A DNA stretch of 64,000 nt from Blastopirellula retiformator (GCF_007859755.1 NZ_SJPF01000006.1:186010-250009); one strand, 5' to 3'. Counted from the first letter of the stretch, positions 27,374 to 36,051 are shown. The notes: a model not told the origin generated them from the sequence alone. Numbers and translations: made by a program.

Positions 27374-29059
27374 TTATCCCGCCACGACCGGCGGCGTGGT
27401 GACCAGCTGTTGCGATTCCAGCTCGATCAGTTCGGCGTAGGCTTTCTGCACCTTTTCGTCGGCCATGATCGGCAGGTTGATCGCCAGGGCGCGGGTTTCG
27501 AGCCAGTACTTCAGACGCTCGAGTTTGACGATGTCGAGGTTCAGCTTTTCGCCCTTCTCTTTCAGCTCTTCCATCTCGGCGTCGAGCTCTTTGAACTTGA
27601 CATAGTCGTCGTTTTCCAAGATCGCCTGTTTGACGACATCCCCTTCTTCCGCGATCAGGCGAGCCGCTTCCGGATGCCAGGCGCTGCCCAGGGACGGCCA
27701 GCGAACTTGCAGCATCTTGGCGACTTCGACCTTCGACTTCCTTTGCTCGGATCGTTTCCCGCGGATATCGTCGTCGATCTTCTTCTTTTCGTCTCGCAGA
27801 CGCTTGATCGCTTCGTCGACCTGTTTGCCGCGATCGGCGCCGGTCAGCTCAAAGCGAGCGCTCAGCCCTTCGATCACTTCCCGCTCACAAGGCGAAGCGG
27901 TCGCCAGCAGCGCCGCGATCGGCGAATGGGTGCTCAGCAAACCATCCTTACCTTCGGTCGCCGAGTAGTAACGCAGCAGCGCGTCGGACGTACGGGTCGG
28001 AATATCGATCGTGTCGGCGGTTAGCACCGTGTAAGCGTGCGCTTCGAGCAGCGAGCATTGACCGTCGGCGTCGTAGTCGGGCTTGTCGACCGAATTGCCA
28101 GTGCGGGTCTCGCCGGTCAGCGCTTCATAGAAGTAGGAAGAGTATTCGCGGTACTCGGCTTCTTCGATGTTTGGCGTACAGCCGGCGGCGACGCGATCCG
28201 GCACCGTCGAAAAGAAACCGCAGCGAGCATGCTCGGCCAGACCATTCTCGGGATCACCCCCTTTAAAGATCATGTTGCCGAAGCCGCCGCTGAAGCACTG
28301 CACCATGACGGCGATGACCGGCATGTCGGCCGGCAACTCGTCCAGCTTCTCGGTCCAATCGGTCACCTGCATCTTGTTCGAGTTCCACAAGTGCGTGATG
28401 TTATCGACGAGCGGCTTTTCGCGTTTCTTCGGCTTCTCGTCTTTCTTCTCGTCTTTCTTCTCGTCTTTCTTCTCGTCCTTCTTCTCGTCCCCTTCCTCTT
28501 TGGCGTCCTCTTGCTTGCCGTCGTCCGTCTTCTCTTCGTCCTTGTTCTCGGCGTCGTCTTCCTTCTCCTCCTTCTTGACGCGGACTTCGGTCTCGGGCTT
28601 CCCTTTGCCGCCGTGTCCGGTGAAGTAGAAAATCAAACGATCGTCCTTGTTCAGCCGTTGCGCCAGGTCCTCCAAAGTCTTCTCAATCACTTCCGGTTCG
28701 GCCGCGCCGCCGACGCCGTCGATCTCGAAGTTGCGATAGTTGAACCGAATGCCGTTGCTGGGACCAATCATCTCGGCCAGCAGGGTCCGCACGTCTTCCG
28801 CGTCGCGATCAACGTCTTCGTACTGCAAGTCGGGCTGCGGATTGTCGCCGTCACCAAATAGAATCAGGTGCTCGTGCTTATCGAGCCCCAAGCGAGCGAG
28901 CGTCCGCTGAAAATACTGCACGTTCTTTTCGAGCGAGATCTGACTGCTCTTGGCGATCGGGCCACCGCCGACGGTCAGAAAGTGATCGGCCGCCTCGGTC
29001 GTCGAGGCGAACAGCGCGACGGTAGCGCAAACGGAGAAAATTGATGACAATCGAACCAT
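27374..29059 (-). CDS. Exported caspase-fold (clan CD) cysteine peptidase homologue
   Basis: 561 residues from ATG 29059, which starts a signal peptide (LSSIFSVCATVALFASTTEA). The caspase/legumain fold is recognised by LIFYFTGHGGKG with His149 and, after an insert, VIAVMVQCFSGGFGN with Cys255, the expected catalytic dyad. Between them (about 158-216) lies an almost purely Lys/Glu/Asp segment containing a KDEK repeat, a place where this fold normally has a short loop. Later regions include CGFFSTVPDRVAAGCTP and a long C-terminal coiled coil (about 430-540). C13/C14-type homologues of this kind are exported proteins in planctomycetes; the substrate is unknown. Single gene. Confidence 0.82.
   Translation of the reverse strand: MVRLSSIFSVCATVALFASTTEAADHFLTVGGGPIAKSSQISLEKNVQYFQRTLARLGLDKHEHLILFGDGDNPQPDLQYEDVDRDAEDVRTLLAEMIGPSNGIRFNYRNFEIDGVGGAAEPEVIEKTLEDLAQRLNKDDRLIFYFTGHGGKGKPETEVRVKKEEKEDDAENKDEEKTDDGKQEDAKEEGDEKKDEKKDEKKDEKKDEKPKKREKPLVDNITHLWNSNKMQVTDWTEKLDELPADMPVIAVMVQCFSGGFGNMIFKGGDPENGLAEHARCGFFSTVPDRVAAGCTPNIEEAEYREYSSYFYEALTGETRTGNSVDKPDYDADGQCSLLEAHAYTVLTADTIDIPTRTSDALLRYYSATEGKDGLLSTHSPIAALLATASPCEREVIEGLSARFELTGADRGKQVDEAIKRLRDEKKKIDDDIRGKRSEQRKSKVEVAKMLQVRWPSLGSAWHPEAARLIAEEGDVVKQAILENDDYVKFKELDAEMEELKEKGEKLNLDIVKLERLKYWLETRALAINLPIMADEKVQKAYAELIELESQQLVTTPPVVAG
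28432..28489. repeat. 12-bp tandem repeat inside the caspase-like gene
   Basis: About five copies of a 12-bp unit (TTCTTCTCGTCT on the plus strand) encode the DEKK repeat of the charged insert. Copies differ at single third positions, for example CTCGTCC. Such a repeat can change length by slippage in steps of four amino acids without breaking the frame. Confidence 0.8.
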
Positions 29060-29361
29060 AACTCTTCTGTCCTCGTGAAAGTCAAAATTTTTGACGTTTA
29101 ATTCGTGCGCCATGTTGGCGCGCCACGAAGGGCGGCGACGATCCCAAACGGACGCCATCGCAATTCCACAACGAGACAGCTTCGATAGCGTCATCACTCA
29201 GAGAACTAACCAAGTTGGCCGCGAATAGTTTCGCTGAATCGAAGCCTCAACGAGCGATTCGCAGCCATGCCGTGCAACCGAAAAACGTCGCAAGGCAATC
29301 GGCAATTGTACTTGCCATTCGCGAGAAAGCGCGGACAGATCACCACAAAATGCAAAAAAGG

Positions 29362-29808
29362 TTAAGAGACGTTCGCGACGTCACCAACGGCGACCCTCGC
29401 CGCTCGGGTGACCATCGCAAACCAGCCCGATAGCTTTTCGTCGTTCGGCTGCGTCTTTCCCGACTCTGGATGCTGGGCGTAACAGGGCGCCCACGGCCGC
29501 GTCAGGCGAACGACGGCGTCCCCCAAGGCGATCTCGGTTCCCTCCGGCAAGTTGGCTAGGCCGAGCCCGCACACCGTGACGTTTTCTCCCACGCTCCCCG
29601 GTGGCGGCGATTGCCCGTCGATCAGAAGCCGCTCGTACATCTCGGCGTCAAACAGGCTAACCGCCCGCTCGTTCGTCTCATGTTCGATATAGCGATGCTT
29701 GTCGCCAACCACGCCCTGCGGCGTCAGTTCGACCACGCTAGTCGCATAGCGCGGGATTCCACCAGAGGCGGAGACGCAGACCGCAACGACTTTGCCTTGC
29801 TCGTTCAT
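29362..29808 (-). CDS. MOSC-domain protein
   Basis: 148 residues from ATG 29808, whose ATGA overlaps the stop of kptA, so the two are translationally coupled. MOSC (molybdenum cofactor sulfurase C-terminal) features are visible: GVVGDKHRYIEHETNERAVS, PPPGSVGENVTVCGLGLANLPEG, and the conserved cysteine in TRPWAPCYAQH. MOSC proteins handle sulfur or reduce N-hydroxylated compounds together with the molybdenum cofactor. Why it sits at the end of an NAD-salvage operon is not clear. Confidence 0.85.
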   Translation of the reverse strand: MNEQGKVVAVCVSASGGIPRYATSVVELTPQGVVGDKHRYIEHETNERAVSLFDAEMYERLLIDGQSPPPGSVGENVTVCGLGLANLPEGTEIALGDAVVRLTRPWAPCYAQHPESGKTQPNDEKLSGWFAMVTRAARVAVGDVANVS

Positions 29809-30365
29809 CCGCTGGCCACTTCCAAAAGACTCAAATACTGCGGCGGAACCTCGTCGGTCAGCCACACCTCGTTCGGCGTCACATAAAACAGATAGCCGTC
29901 GGCGTGCATCCGTCCCGCCGCGATCTGCAACAAGATAGGCTTGCCGCGGCGCTGACCGACGGCGCTGGCGGTCGCTTGATCGTGATGCAAGTGAACATGA
30001 TGGCGGGCCATCTTCTTGAGCCCGGTCTCCAGGATGATCGCGACCGAACGTTCCGGCGTTCCGTGCAACAGGAACTCCGGCGGCGTCGCCGGTTGATAGC
30101 CGAGATCGACTTCGACGGAGTGTCCCTGGGTGGCTCGAATTTGGGCGCCATCTCCGGAGAATTGAAAACGCCGTTTGTCGTTCGTCTCCACGACTTCATT
30201 TAATTGCTCGCGCGTTACACGCTTCCCGCTGCGATTGATCGCCGCCAGTAACGTCTCGACGTCGATCCAACCTTGCTCGTCGAGTTCAACTCCGATCTTA
30301 TCGGGCTGATGCCGCAGCACCAGACTTAAGAATTTGCTCGTTGACTTGAGCTGTTTCGCATCCAT
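29805..30365 (-). CDS. kptA: RNA 2'-phosphotransferase (Tpt1/KptA family)
   Basis: 186 residues from ATG 30365, preceded by GGAAAG; in-frame starts 12 and 18 nt earlier are possible. The family transfers a 2'-phosphate from RNA to NAD+, releasing nicotinamide and ADP-ribose cyclic phosphate. Signatures: SLVLRHQPDKIGVELDEQGW (catalytic Arg-His), FLLHGTPERSVAIILETGL, and RHHVHLHHD with RGKPILLQIAAG. The Arg/His set needed for NAD binding is present. It lies 19 bp after pncA and overlaps the MOSC gene by 4 bp. In the context of pncA, pncB and nrtR it may feed nicotinamide back into NAD synthesis. Confidence 0.93.
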   Translation of the reverse strand: MDAKQLKSTSKFLSLVLRHQPDKIGVELDEQGWIDVETLLAAINRSGKRVTREQLNEVVETNDKRRFQFSGDGAQIRATQGHSVEVDLGYQPATPPEFLLHGTPERSVAIILETGLKKMARHHVHLHHDQATASAVGQRRGKPILLQIAAGRMHADGYLFYVTPNEVWLTDEVPPQYLSLLEVASG

Positions 30366-30384
30366 GTTTCTTTCCATTTCCAAC

Positions 30385-30996
30385 TTATATGTCTGTACTG
30401 TTAACCAGCACGACGCCGCTCGCTTCCATCTGCTTCAGGGCGGCGGTCACATCGCCTGGTTGTAAATTGACGCCGCGACACGCGTCGGTGATCAGATAGA
30501 CCTGATAGCCGAGATCAATCGCGTCGAGCGCCGTAAATTTGACGCAGTAGTCGGTCGCCAGACCGGCGACGTAGACTGCCGTTACCCCTTTCGCCAGCAG
30601 CCACGCATGCAATCCGGTGGCGTGCCGGCGATCGTTATCAAAAAAACCGCTATAGCTGTCGACCTGCGGGTCATCCCCTTTGTAGATGACATGATCAATC
30701 GCGGCGGCGTCCAGATTTTCGGCAAACTCACTTCCCGCCGAGTGCTGCACGCAGTGGTCGGGCCACAAGATCTGCGGCAGCCCATGCAGGTCAATCTGAT
30801 CGCCAATCGCCTGGCCAAAATGCTGACTGGCGAAACTCTCATGCTCGGCCGGGTGCCAATCTTTGGTGGCGACCACCACATCAAAGCGATCGATGCAGTC
30901 GCTGATCACCGGAATGATCTGGTCTCCCTCGGGAACCGCTAGACTACCGCCGGGGAGAAAATCGTTTTGCACGTCGACCAATAGTAATGCCCGCAT
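30385..30996 (-). CDS. pncA: Nicotinamidase
   Basis: 203 residues, the normal length of PncA. It hydrolyses nicotinamide to nicotinate and ammonia in the cytoplasm. The catalytic Asp lies in LLLVDVQNDFLPGGSLAV. Metal-binding residues are in KDWHPAEHESF, the active-site Lys is in VIYKGDDPQVDSYSGFFD, and the nucleophilic Cys is in VAGLATDYCVKFTALDA. Twelve bp after nrtR in the same operon. With PncB it makes nicotinate mononucleotide from recycled nicotinamide. Confidence 0.96.
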   Translation of the reverse strand: MRALLLVDVQNDFLPGGSLAVPEGDQIIPVISDCIDRFDVVVATKDWHPAEHESFASQHFGQAIGDQIDLHGLPQILWPDHCVQHSAGSEFAENLDAAAIDHVIYKGDDPQVDSYSGFFDNDRRHATGLHAWLLAKGVTAVYVAGLATDYCVKFTALDAIDLGYQVYLITDACRGVNLQPGDVTAALKQMEASGVVLVNSTDI

Positions 30997-31008
30997 GGTT
31001 ACTGCCCC

Positions 31009-31698
31009 TTACAACTCAAAGTGAAATCCGTTCTTGACCAACTGCTGGTACTTCTCGCGATCAAAGCGATAGAGCCGCGCCGCTCGATGCGAAACGTCTC
31101 GCTCCACTTCGTTCAAGTCTTCCAGCACCCCCAGACTCAGCGCCTTCTTGCGGAAGTTGCGTTTGTCGAGCGGCCGCCCTAACACGATTTCGTACATCCG
31201 CTGCAACTGCCGCAGCGAGAACTTCTCCGGCAATAGCTCGAACCCAATCGGTTGATAGCGAACCTTGCCCTGCAGTCGCTCTTGCGCCATCTGCAGAATG
31301 TCGGCATGGTCAAACGCCAGGGTCGGCAGATCGTCCAGCTCGAACCAGGCCGCCGCTCGGGCGTCGGTCGCCGCTTCCAGCTTGTGATCTTTCAGATTGA
31401 CGAGCGCGTAGTAGGCGACCGTGATCACCCGCGTCCGCGGATCGCGATCGACGGCGCCAAACGTATAAAGCTGTTCCAGGAACAGCTCGTGGACGCCGGT
31501 CTCTTCCTGCAGTTCGCGAAGGGCCGCCTGATCAAGCGATTCCTCCATTTCGACGAAACCGCCCGGCAGCGCCCAGCCTCCTTCAAACGGCGGCGCGTCG
31601 CGCTGAATCAACAAGATCTTCAGCCCGTCGTCATCCAGGCCGAAAACGACGCAGTCGACCGTCACCGACGGGCGGGCATATTCGTAGACAAACGACAT
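31009..31698 (-). CDS. nrtR: NrtR-type Nudix transcriptional regulator of NAD metabolism
   Basis: 229 residues: an N-terminal Nudix domain ([20 protein letters not shown], with the box read as E-x7-REL-EETGV) and a C-terminal winged-helix part ([20 protein letters not shown], then [13 protein letters not shown]). That combination is characteristic of NrtR, which represses NAD biosynthesis genes and is released by ADP-ribose. The Nudix box appears intact, so some hydrolase activity is possible. It is co-transcribed with pncB (3-bp gap) and pncA (12-bp gap), and a TAGTGTA-N5-TACACTA palindrome stands in front of the operon. This makes autoregulation likely. Confidence 0.9.
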   Translation of the reverse strand: MSFVYEYARPSVTVDCVVFGLDDDGLKILLIQRDAPPFEGGWALPGGFVEMEESLDQAALRELQEETGVHELFLEQLYTFGAVDRDPRTRVITVAYYALVNLKDHKLEAATDARAAAWFELDDLPTLAFDHADILQMAQERLQGKVRYQPIGFELLPEKFSLRQLQRMYEIVLGRPLDKRNFRKKALSLGVLEDLNEVERDVSHRAARLYRFDREKYQQLVKNGFHFEL

Positions 31699-31701
31699 GA
31701 C

Positions 31702-33174
31702 TTAATCCTCCTGTTCCAAGCCGCGTGCCGCCTGGATCATCCGTTCTCGCTCGCGGTACAGTTTCCGATCGAGTCCCACCGGATAACCGTGCGGATTGAG
31801 TAGCCGGCGGACGCTCGGGTGAAAGCGCGCCAGTTCGGTTTGCGTGCGGGCCTGCATCTCGGCCAGCGTCGGCGATTGGTAAACGATCTCGCCCTGCCGC
31901 ACGATTGGTTGCAGTAACGTTTCGCACTCCATCGCCGCCGAGAGCTTTTTGCGGCGAGCCGGATCGGCCGGGTCGATGATTACCTTCTCGTTGGGCTCGC
32001 CCAGAAGTTCGTCATACATCAAGTCGCCGACGACGCGGCCATCACGCGAGTAACGTTTGACTTGCAGCCGCCCCGGAATGGTCGTCTTGATCCGTTGCTC
32101 CGAGAGCTTGATCCGTCGCTCCCATTCTCCTTGCTCGTTTTGGATCGCCGCCAGTTTGTAAACGCCGCCGAGCGCCGGCTGGTCGTAGGCGGTCGCCAGT
32201 CGTGTGCCAACGCCCCAGACCGAAATCTTGGCGCCTTGCTGTTTCAAACTTTGGATCACATATTCGTCCAGATCGCTGCTGCCGACGATCGCCGCCTCGG
32301 GGAAGCCTGCCTCGTCGAGCATCCGCCGAGCCTCGCTGCTCAAGTAGGCCAAGTCGCCCGAGTCGAGTCGAATGCCAACCATCTTGTGGCCGCGTTGTCG
32401 CAGTTCCTTTCCCGCTTCGATCGCATGACGCACCCCTTCGAGCGTGTCATAGGTGTCGACCAGGAAGACGCAGTTGTTGGGCATCGCCTCGGCATATTCG
32501 GCGAATGCTTGCGGCTCGTCTCCATACGCCATCACCCAGCTATGGGCATGCGTGCCGCGAACCGGAATCCCCAAAATCTTGCCGGCCAGCACATTCGACG
32601 TCGCTCCGGCCCCGCCGATGAACGCCGCCCTGGCGCCCGTCAAACCGCCATCGATCCCTTGGGCTCTTCTCAGACCAAACTCCAGGACCGATTCCCCTTG
32701 GGCGGCCTGGCAAATGCGGGCCGACTTGGTGGCGATCAAGGTCGAGAAGTTGATCAGGTTCAGTAGTGGGGTTTCGAGCAATTGAGCCACCAAGAGCGGC
32801 GCGGTGACCCGCACGAGCGGCTGGTTCGGAAATACAACAGTTCCTTCGGCGACCGCTTCCAGATCGCCGTTAAAGCGAAGCTGGGCGAGATAATCGAAGA
32901 ACCCTTCCTCAAACAGCGGGCGATCGTCATTGCCCCGCAGCGTCGCCAGGTAGCTCAGATCTTCGTCATCAAAGCGAAATTGACGCAGGTAGTCGATCGC
33001 CAGCCCCAGTCCAGCCGCGACGGCATATCCCCCCTCAAACGGCAACTTCCGGAAAAAGAGATGGAATGTCGCCAAGCGATCGGCACGCCGGCGTTTCCAA
33101 TAGCCATAGGCCATCGTCAATTGATAAAGGTCGGTCAGAAGGGCTAGCGACCCGCGATATACGGTGGGCAACAT
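31702..33174 (-). CDS. pncB: Nicotinate phosphoribosyltransferase
   Basis: 490 residues, first gene of the five-gene NAD operon, with a strong GGAGG site before ATG. It converts nicotinate and PRPP to nicotinate mononucleotide with ATP hydrolysis. Recognisable stretches: LLTDLYQLTMAYGYWK at the N-terminus, EFGLRRAQGIDGG, GTHAHSWVMAYGDE with the conserved His, FLVDTYDTLEG and MVGIRLDSGDLAYLS. The C-terminal Cys/His region of some homologues is shorter here. Regulation by NrtR is inferred from the operator 23 bp upstream. Confidence 0.96.
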   Translation of the reverse strand: MLPTVYRGSLALLTDLYQLTMAYGYWKRRRADRLATFHLFFRKLPFEGGYAVAAGLGLAIDYLRQFRFDDEDLSYLATLRGNDDRPLFEEGFFDYLAQLRFNGDLEAVAEGTVVFPNQPLVRVTAPLLVAQLLETPLLNLINFSTLIATKSARICQAAQGESVLEFGLRRAQGIDGGLTGARAAFIGGAGATSNVLAGKILGIPVRGTHAHSWVMAYGDEPQAFAEYAEAMPNNCVFLVDTYDTLEGVRHAIEAGKELRQRGHKMVGIRLDSGDLAYLSSEARRMLDEAGFPEAAIVGSSDLDEYVIQSLKQQGAKISVWGVGTRLATAYDQPALGGVYKLAAIQNEQGEWERRIKLSEQRIKTTIPGRLQVKRYSRDGRVVGDLMYDELLGEPNEKVIIDPADPARRKKLSAAMECETLLQPIVRQGEIVYQSPTLAEMQARTQTELARFHPSVRRLLNPHGYPVGLDRKLYRERERMIQAARGLEQED

Positions 33175-33197
33175 CAGTTTCGCCTCCAGCGTTTTGT

Positions 33198-33216
33198 TAG
33201 TGTATTCTATACACTA
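33198..33216 (-). promoter_or_regulatory. NrtR-type operator in front of pncB
   Basis: A perfect 7-bp inverted repeat TAGTGTA-TTCTA-TACACTA, 23 bp upstream of the pncB start, within AT-rich sequence that can serve as the -10 region. NrtR operators known from other bacteria are GTGTA...TACAC palindromes, and the regulator gene lies in the operon itself. Binding is inferred. Confidence 0.82.
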
Positions 33217-33388
33217 TAGATACCGCGCAGAAGGCGAAAGGTTCATGGCGGATCGAAATATCGTGAAAAAAATGCGGCCTTCCTGGGCGTCACTCCTGTT
33301 GACGGTTTGGCGTAAGTCCGTGCAAAATCGTCCCTTTGAGTCGCGTAGGCAGTTTTTATCCTCTGCGAAATCCTGGTAGGTTTTCTCC

Positions 33389-33721
33389 ATGTCGCTCGTT
33401 TTCCCCGTCGCTTCCCCCTTGGAAGCCGATCCCATGCACGAAGCGCCCCCCGAAATCACCGCCGACCTGTCGGACGACGGCGACGTGGATGACTACGATT
33501 CGTTTGACGACGACGACTTCGATGACGATTTCGACGAAGACTTTGAGGATTTCGAAGACCAGGAAGAACTGGGCGACGGCTTCGACGACAACCTCTTGGG
33601 CGACGACAACGATAGCGATGACGACGACGCCGACTTCTTCGAAGAGGACGAACAAGAGAAGGAGGATGAAGAGAAGGAGGAGGAGGATGACGACGACAAA
33701 GAAGGTGACGACAAGGACTAG
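33389..33721 (+). CDS. Extremely acidic Asp/Glu-rich protein
   Basis: 110 residues, or 95 if translation starts at ATG 33434, which also has a purine-rich upstream site. From residue 28 on it consists almost only of Asp and Glu with scattered Phe, Leu, Asn, Lys and Gly. It has no fold signature and is probably disordered. Such polyacidic proteins can act as histone-mimic chaperones, RNA-polymerase delta-like factors or DNA mimics, but nothing in the sequence favours one of these. The next gene starts 32 bp downstream and may be co-transcribed. Confidence 0.65.
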   Translation: MSLVFPVASPLEADPMHEAPPEITADLSDDGDVDDYDSFDDDDFDDDFDEDFEDFEDQEELGDGFDDNLLGDDNDSDDDDADFFEEDEQEKEDEEKEEEDDDDKEGDDKD

Positions 33722-33753
33722 TCGACTGCACTCCTTCGCCAAAGGCGACCATC

Positions 33754-34386
33754 ATGGCGATCTATTCGACTTACTTTCTCTGCAAGCCGAATGAATTGCC
33801 CGCCGCGTTCCCCGGCTGGAAGCCGCCGCTTCCGGACCCGGTCGTTCGCACGCAGATCAATCCCTATACCCGCGAAGCGCACACCGTCACTTCGCAAGAG
33901 CCCGACTGGGACGACTTCGATCCCGATCTGGTCGACCAGCAGTCGCCCCAGGTCGTGGCGATCGAAGGGGATTTTCAAAGCTATCTAGAAAGCCGCCTTC
34001 CGTCGGTGGTCCGAGCGCTGCCGCACCGCTGCAGCAAAGGGCTGACCAATTGCGAGCTGGAGCCGCTGGTCGCCGCCGACTTGGGTGAATTGGAAGTCGA
34101 GCTGGAAATTCCGCTTTACGCCCATCCCCTCTTCTCCGCTTGTTTGAATCAATTCCCCGCTCGTTTTGTCGATCATCTGCGGACCGCCGATGAGCCGGAA
34201 CTCGGGGATCTTGCGCAAGCTTGGGCCGCGCGGATGTCGACGCCCGACTACACGCACAATGTTGACGGCGAGCGGCTTTATGACGACTGGGACCCGGCCG
34301 ATGCCCGCCGATTGATGACGCCCATCGTCGAGTTGGCCGTAGAATGTGCCGCCGGGCAGTCGCTGTATCTCATGAACGAGTGGTAG
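33754..34386 (+). CDS. Protein of unknown function
   Basis: 210 residues, acidic, without export signal or membrane helices. It begins MAIYSTYFLCKPNELPAAFP. The middle has a helix with PHRCSKGLTNCELEPLVAAD, and the C-terminus runs through DDWDPADARRLMTPIVELA to LYLMNEW. I do not recognise the family. It probably forms a two-gene unit with the acidic protein before it. The convergent FHA gene and its terminator follow. Confidence 0.75.
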   Translation: MAIYSTYFLCKPNELPAAFPGWKPPLPDPVVRTQINPYTREAHTVTSQEPDWDDFDPDLVDQQSPQVVAIEGDFQSYLESRLPSVVRALPHRCSKGLTNCELEPLVAADLGELEVELEIPLYAHPLFSACLNQFPARFVDHLRTADEPELGDLAQAWAARMSTPDYTHNVDGERLYDDWDPADARRLMTPIVELAVECAAGQSLYLMNEW

Positions 34387-34396
34387 GGTTCGAACG

Positions 34397-34422
34397 AAAA
34401 AAGCCTCGCACGCAGGCGAGGC
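34397..34422 (-). terminator. Rho-independent terminator of the FHA gene
   Basis: A 7-bp stem GCCTCGC/GCGAGGC (34403-34409 and 34416-34422) with a 6-nt loop is followed, on the minus strand, by six T residues (the A-run at 34397-34402). It lies 38 bases past the stop of the gene at 34460. Confidence 0.87.
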
Positions 34423-34459
34423 TAGTCTCGTATTTGGGTTGCCCTGCATTCGGCAGCGT

Positions 34460-34870
34460 CTAGTCGCCGCCAAAGCGGCGATTGCTGCTATTGATGCCGG
34501 CTCGTTCCAGCAGCGACTTGCTGAGAATGTCTTCCATTACATTTTCATCTGCTGGCGGCGGCCCGACGGCGCCCAACTCGGCAGGATCGTATTTCAGTTC
34601 GTAAACATGCTTGGCGATCGCGATCTTGTCGCTTGGATCGATCCGCTTCTCGCCGGTCTGGACCCGTTCTTTGTTGACCTTGGTGCCGTTGCGGCTGTTT
34701 TGGTCGAGAACGTACCAATAACCCTTGCTTACGTACAATTGGCAGTGGTTCGAAGAAACGTTGGCGAATCGGAGCACGATGTCGCAGGTCTCTCGTCGTC
34801 CTACCAACAAGCTTTTCTTCAGCAGGGGAATCGGATCCCCCCCGCCCACAGGAATGAGCTCTCCAAACAT
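34460..34870 (-). CDS. FHA-domain protein
   Basis: 136 residues from ATG 34870. The FHA phosphothreonine-binding fold fills most of the protein: KSLLVGRRETCDIVL with the conserved Gly-Arg, ANVSSNHCQLYV with Ser and His, then WYVLDQNSRNGTKVN with Asn-Gly. All three conserved loop motifs are intact. The C-terminal 40 residues are polar. It probably reads Ser/Thr-kinase signals, which are abundant in planctomycetes, but no kinase gene is next to it. The neighbouring radical SAM gene is divergent. Confidence 0.92.
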   Translation of the reverse strand: MFGELIPVGGGDPIPLLKKSLLVGRRETCDIVLRFANVSSNHCQLYVSKGYWYVLDQNSRNGTKVNKERVQTGEKRIDPSDKIAIAKHVYELKYDPAELGAVGPPPADENVMEDILSKSLLERAGINSSNRRFGGD

Positions 34871-34987
34871 AGATGTTTGCCTCTGTTCTCTTTCGTCCCT
34901 TGGCCCACGACGAAAATGATTTAAGATAAGATGATTATTGGCCTTACGGATCACTCTAACAACTAAACAATTGCAGTCAACAATCCG

Positions 34988-35983
34988 TTGGTCGTAACTC
35001 CCCCCCTAAAAACACCAGACTGGCGACTCGCAGGGCATCGCTACTATTCGTATAACTTCTTTCTCCGCAAGAAGTTTGGCCAACGAATTCAAAAAGTTAG
35101 CGTTGACGCGAAATTTACTTGCCCCAATGTGGATGGTACCGTCGCCAAGGGTGGTTGTACGTTCTGTGACAATCGTAGCTTTAGCCCCAGCCGCCGCGTC
35201 CCGATCCGCAAGATCACCGATCAAATCGACGACGGCATTCGCCGCCTGAAGATGCGGTACAAAGTGGAGCGATTCATCGCCTATTTCCAGCCGGCGACCA
35301 ACACCTACGCTCCGGTCGAACGACTCCGTCCGCTCTACGAACAGGCGGTCTCGCATGAAAAAGTGGTCGGTATGGCGATCGGTACCCGTCCCGACTGCGT
35401 CCCGCCGCCGGTGATGGACCTGCTGGCCGAAATGGCCGAGCGAACCTACCTGACGGTCGAGTATGGCCTGCAGACAATCCACAATCGCTCGCTCGACTGG
35501 ATGAACCGCGGGCACCATGTCGACGCCTACTACGACGCGATCGAGCGCAGCCAGGGGCTCGGCTTCGAGATCTGCGCTCACGTGATGCTGGGCCTCCCCG
35601 GCGAAACGCACGAAGACATGATGGCGACCGCTAAGGCGATCGCCGACTCGCCGATCCAATCGGTCAAAATCCACAATCTCTACTGCGTGAAGAAGACGCC
35701 GCTGGCCGATCAGGTCGCCGCCGGCGAAGTTCGTCTGATGGAGTTGGACGAGTACGCGTCGACGTTGGTCGACTTTCTCGAACTGCTTCCGCCCGACATG
35801 CTGGTCGAACGGACCATCGGCGACGCCCCGCCTGATTATTTCGTCGGTCCGTCGTGGTGCCTGGACAAGCCGACCGCGCTGAAGACGATCGCCGATCGTC
35901 TCGAGGGTCGCGACACTTGGCAAGGGAAACGCTACGCCGGCAATCGAGGCGTTTGCGAGGCTCCCAGCGAGCAATTAGCCTGA
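34988..35983 (+). CDS. Radical SAM protein of the YhcC/YtqA (TIGR01212) family
   Basis: 331 residues from TTG 34988. This is the only usable start before an upstream stop, and it lacks a good ribosome site. The family hallmark follows the N-terminal RYYSYNFFLRKKFGQRIQKV: a cluster-binding region with cysteines in FTCPNVDGT and KGGCTFCDNRSF, an unusually wide first spacing typical of this family. Later motifs are YFQPATNTYAP, VVGMAIGTRPDC, LTVEYGLQTIH, HVMLGLPGETHEDM and VKIHNLYCVKKTPLA. Homologues are conserved but their substrate is uncertain; an RNA-related role has been proposed. Single gene. Confidence 0.9.
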   Translation: MVVTPPLKTPDWRLAGHRYYSYNFFLRKKFGQRIQKVSVDAKFTCPNVDGTVAKGGCTFCDNRSFSPSRRVPIRKITDQIDDGIRRLKMRYKVERFIAYFQPATNTYAPVERLRPLYEQAVSHEKVVGMAIGTRPDCVPPPVMDLLAEMAERTYLTVEYGLQTIHNRSLDWMNRGHHVDAYYDAIERSQGLGFEICAHVMLGLPGETHEDMMATAKAIADSPIQSVKIHNLYCVKKTPLADQVAAGEVRLMELDEYASTLVDFLELLPPDMLVERTIGDAPPDYFVGPSWCLDKPTALKTIADRLEGRDTWQGKRYAGNRGVCEAPSEQLA

Positions 35984-36051
35984 TACAGGTTCTTCGACTC
36001 CTCCTTCCCCCCTCCGTAGCGCATCGCCAGCCCGCCTGATGCGGCCCCATC

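Noticed and set aside
28432-28489. 12-bp tandem repeat as a CRISPR or minisatellite outside genes
   Set aside because: It is in frame within the caspase-like gene and encodes the DEKK insert.
33356-33742. Minus-strand frame with strongly hydrophobic Val/Ile run opposite the acidic protein
   Set aside because: Antisense of Asp/Glu codons always gives Val/Ile/Leu/Phe. It looks like membrane helices but is an artefact, although the plus-strand frame itself is also low-complexity.
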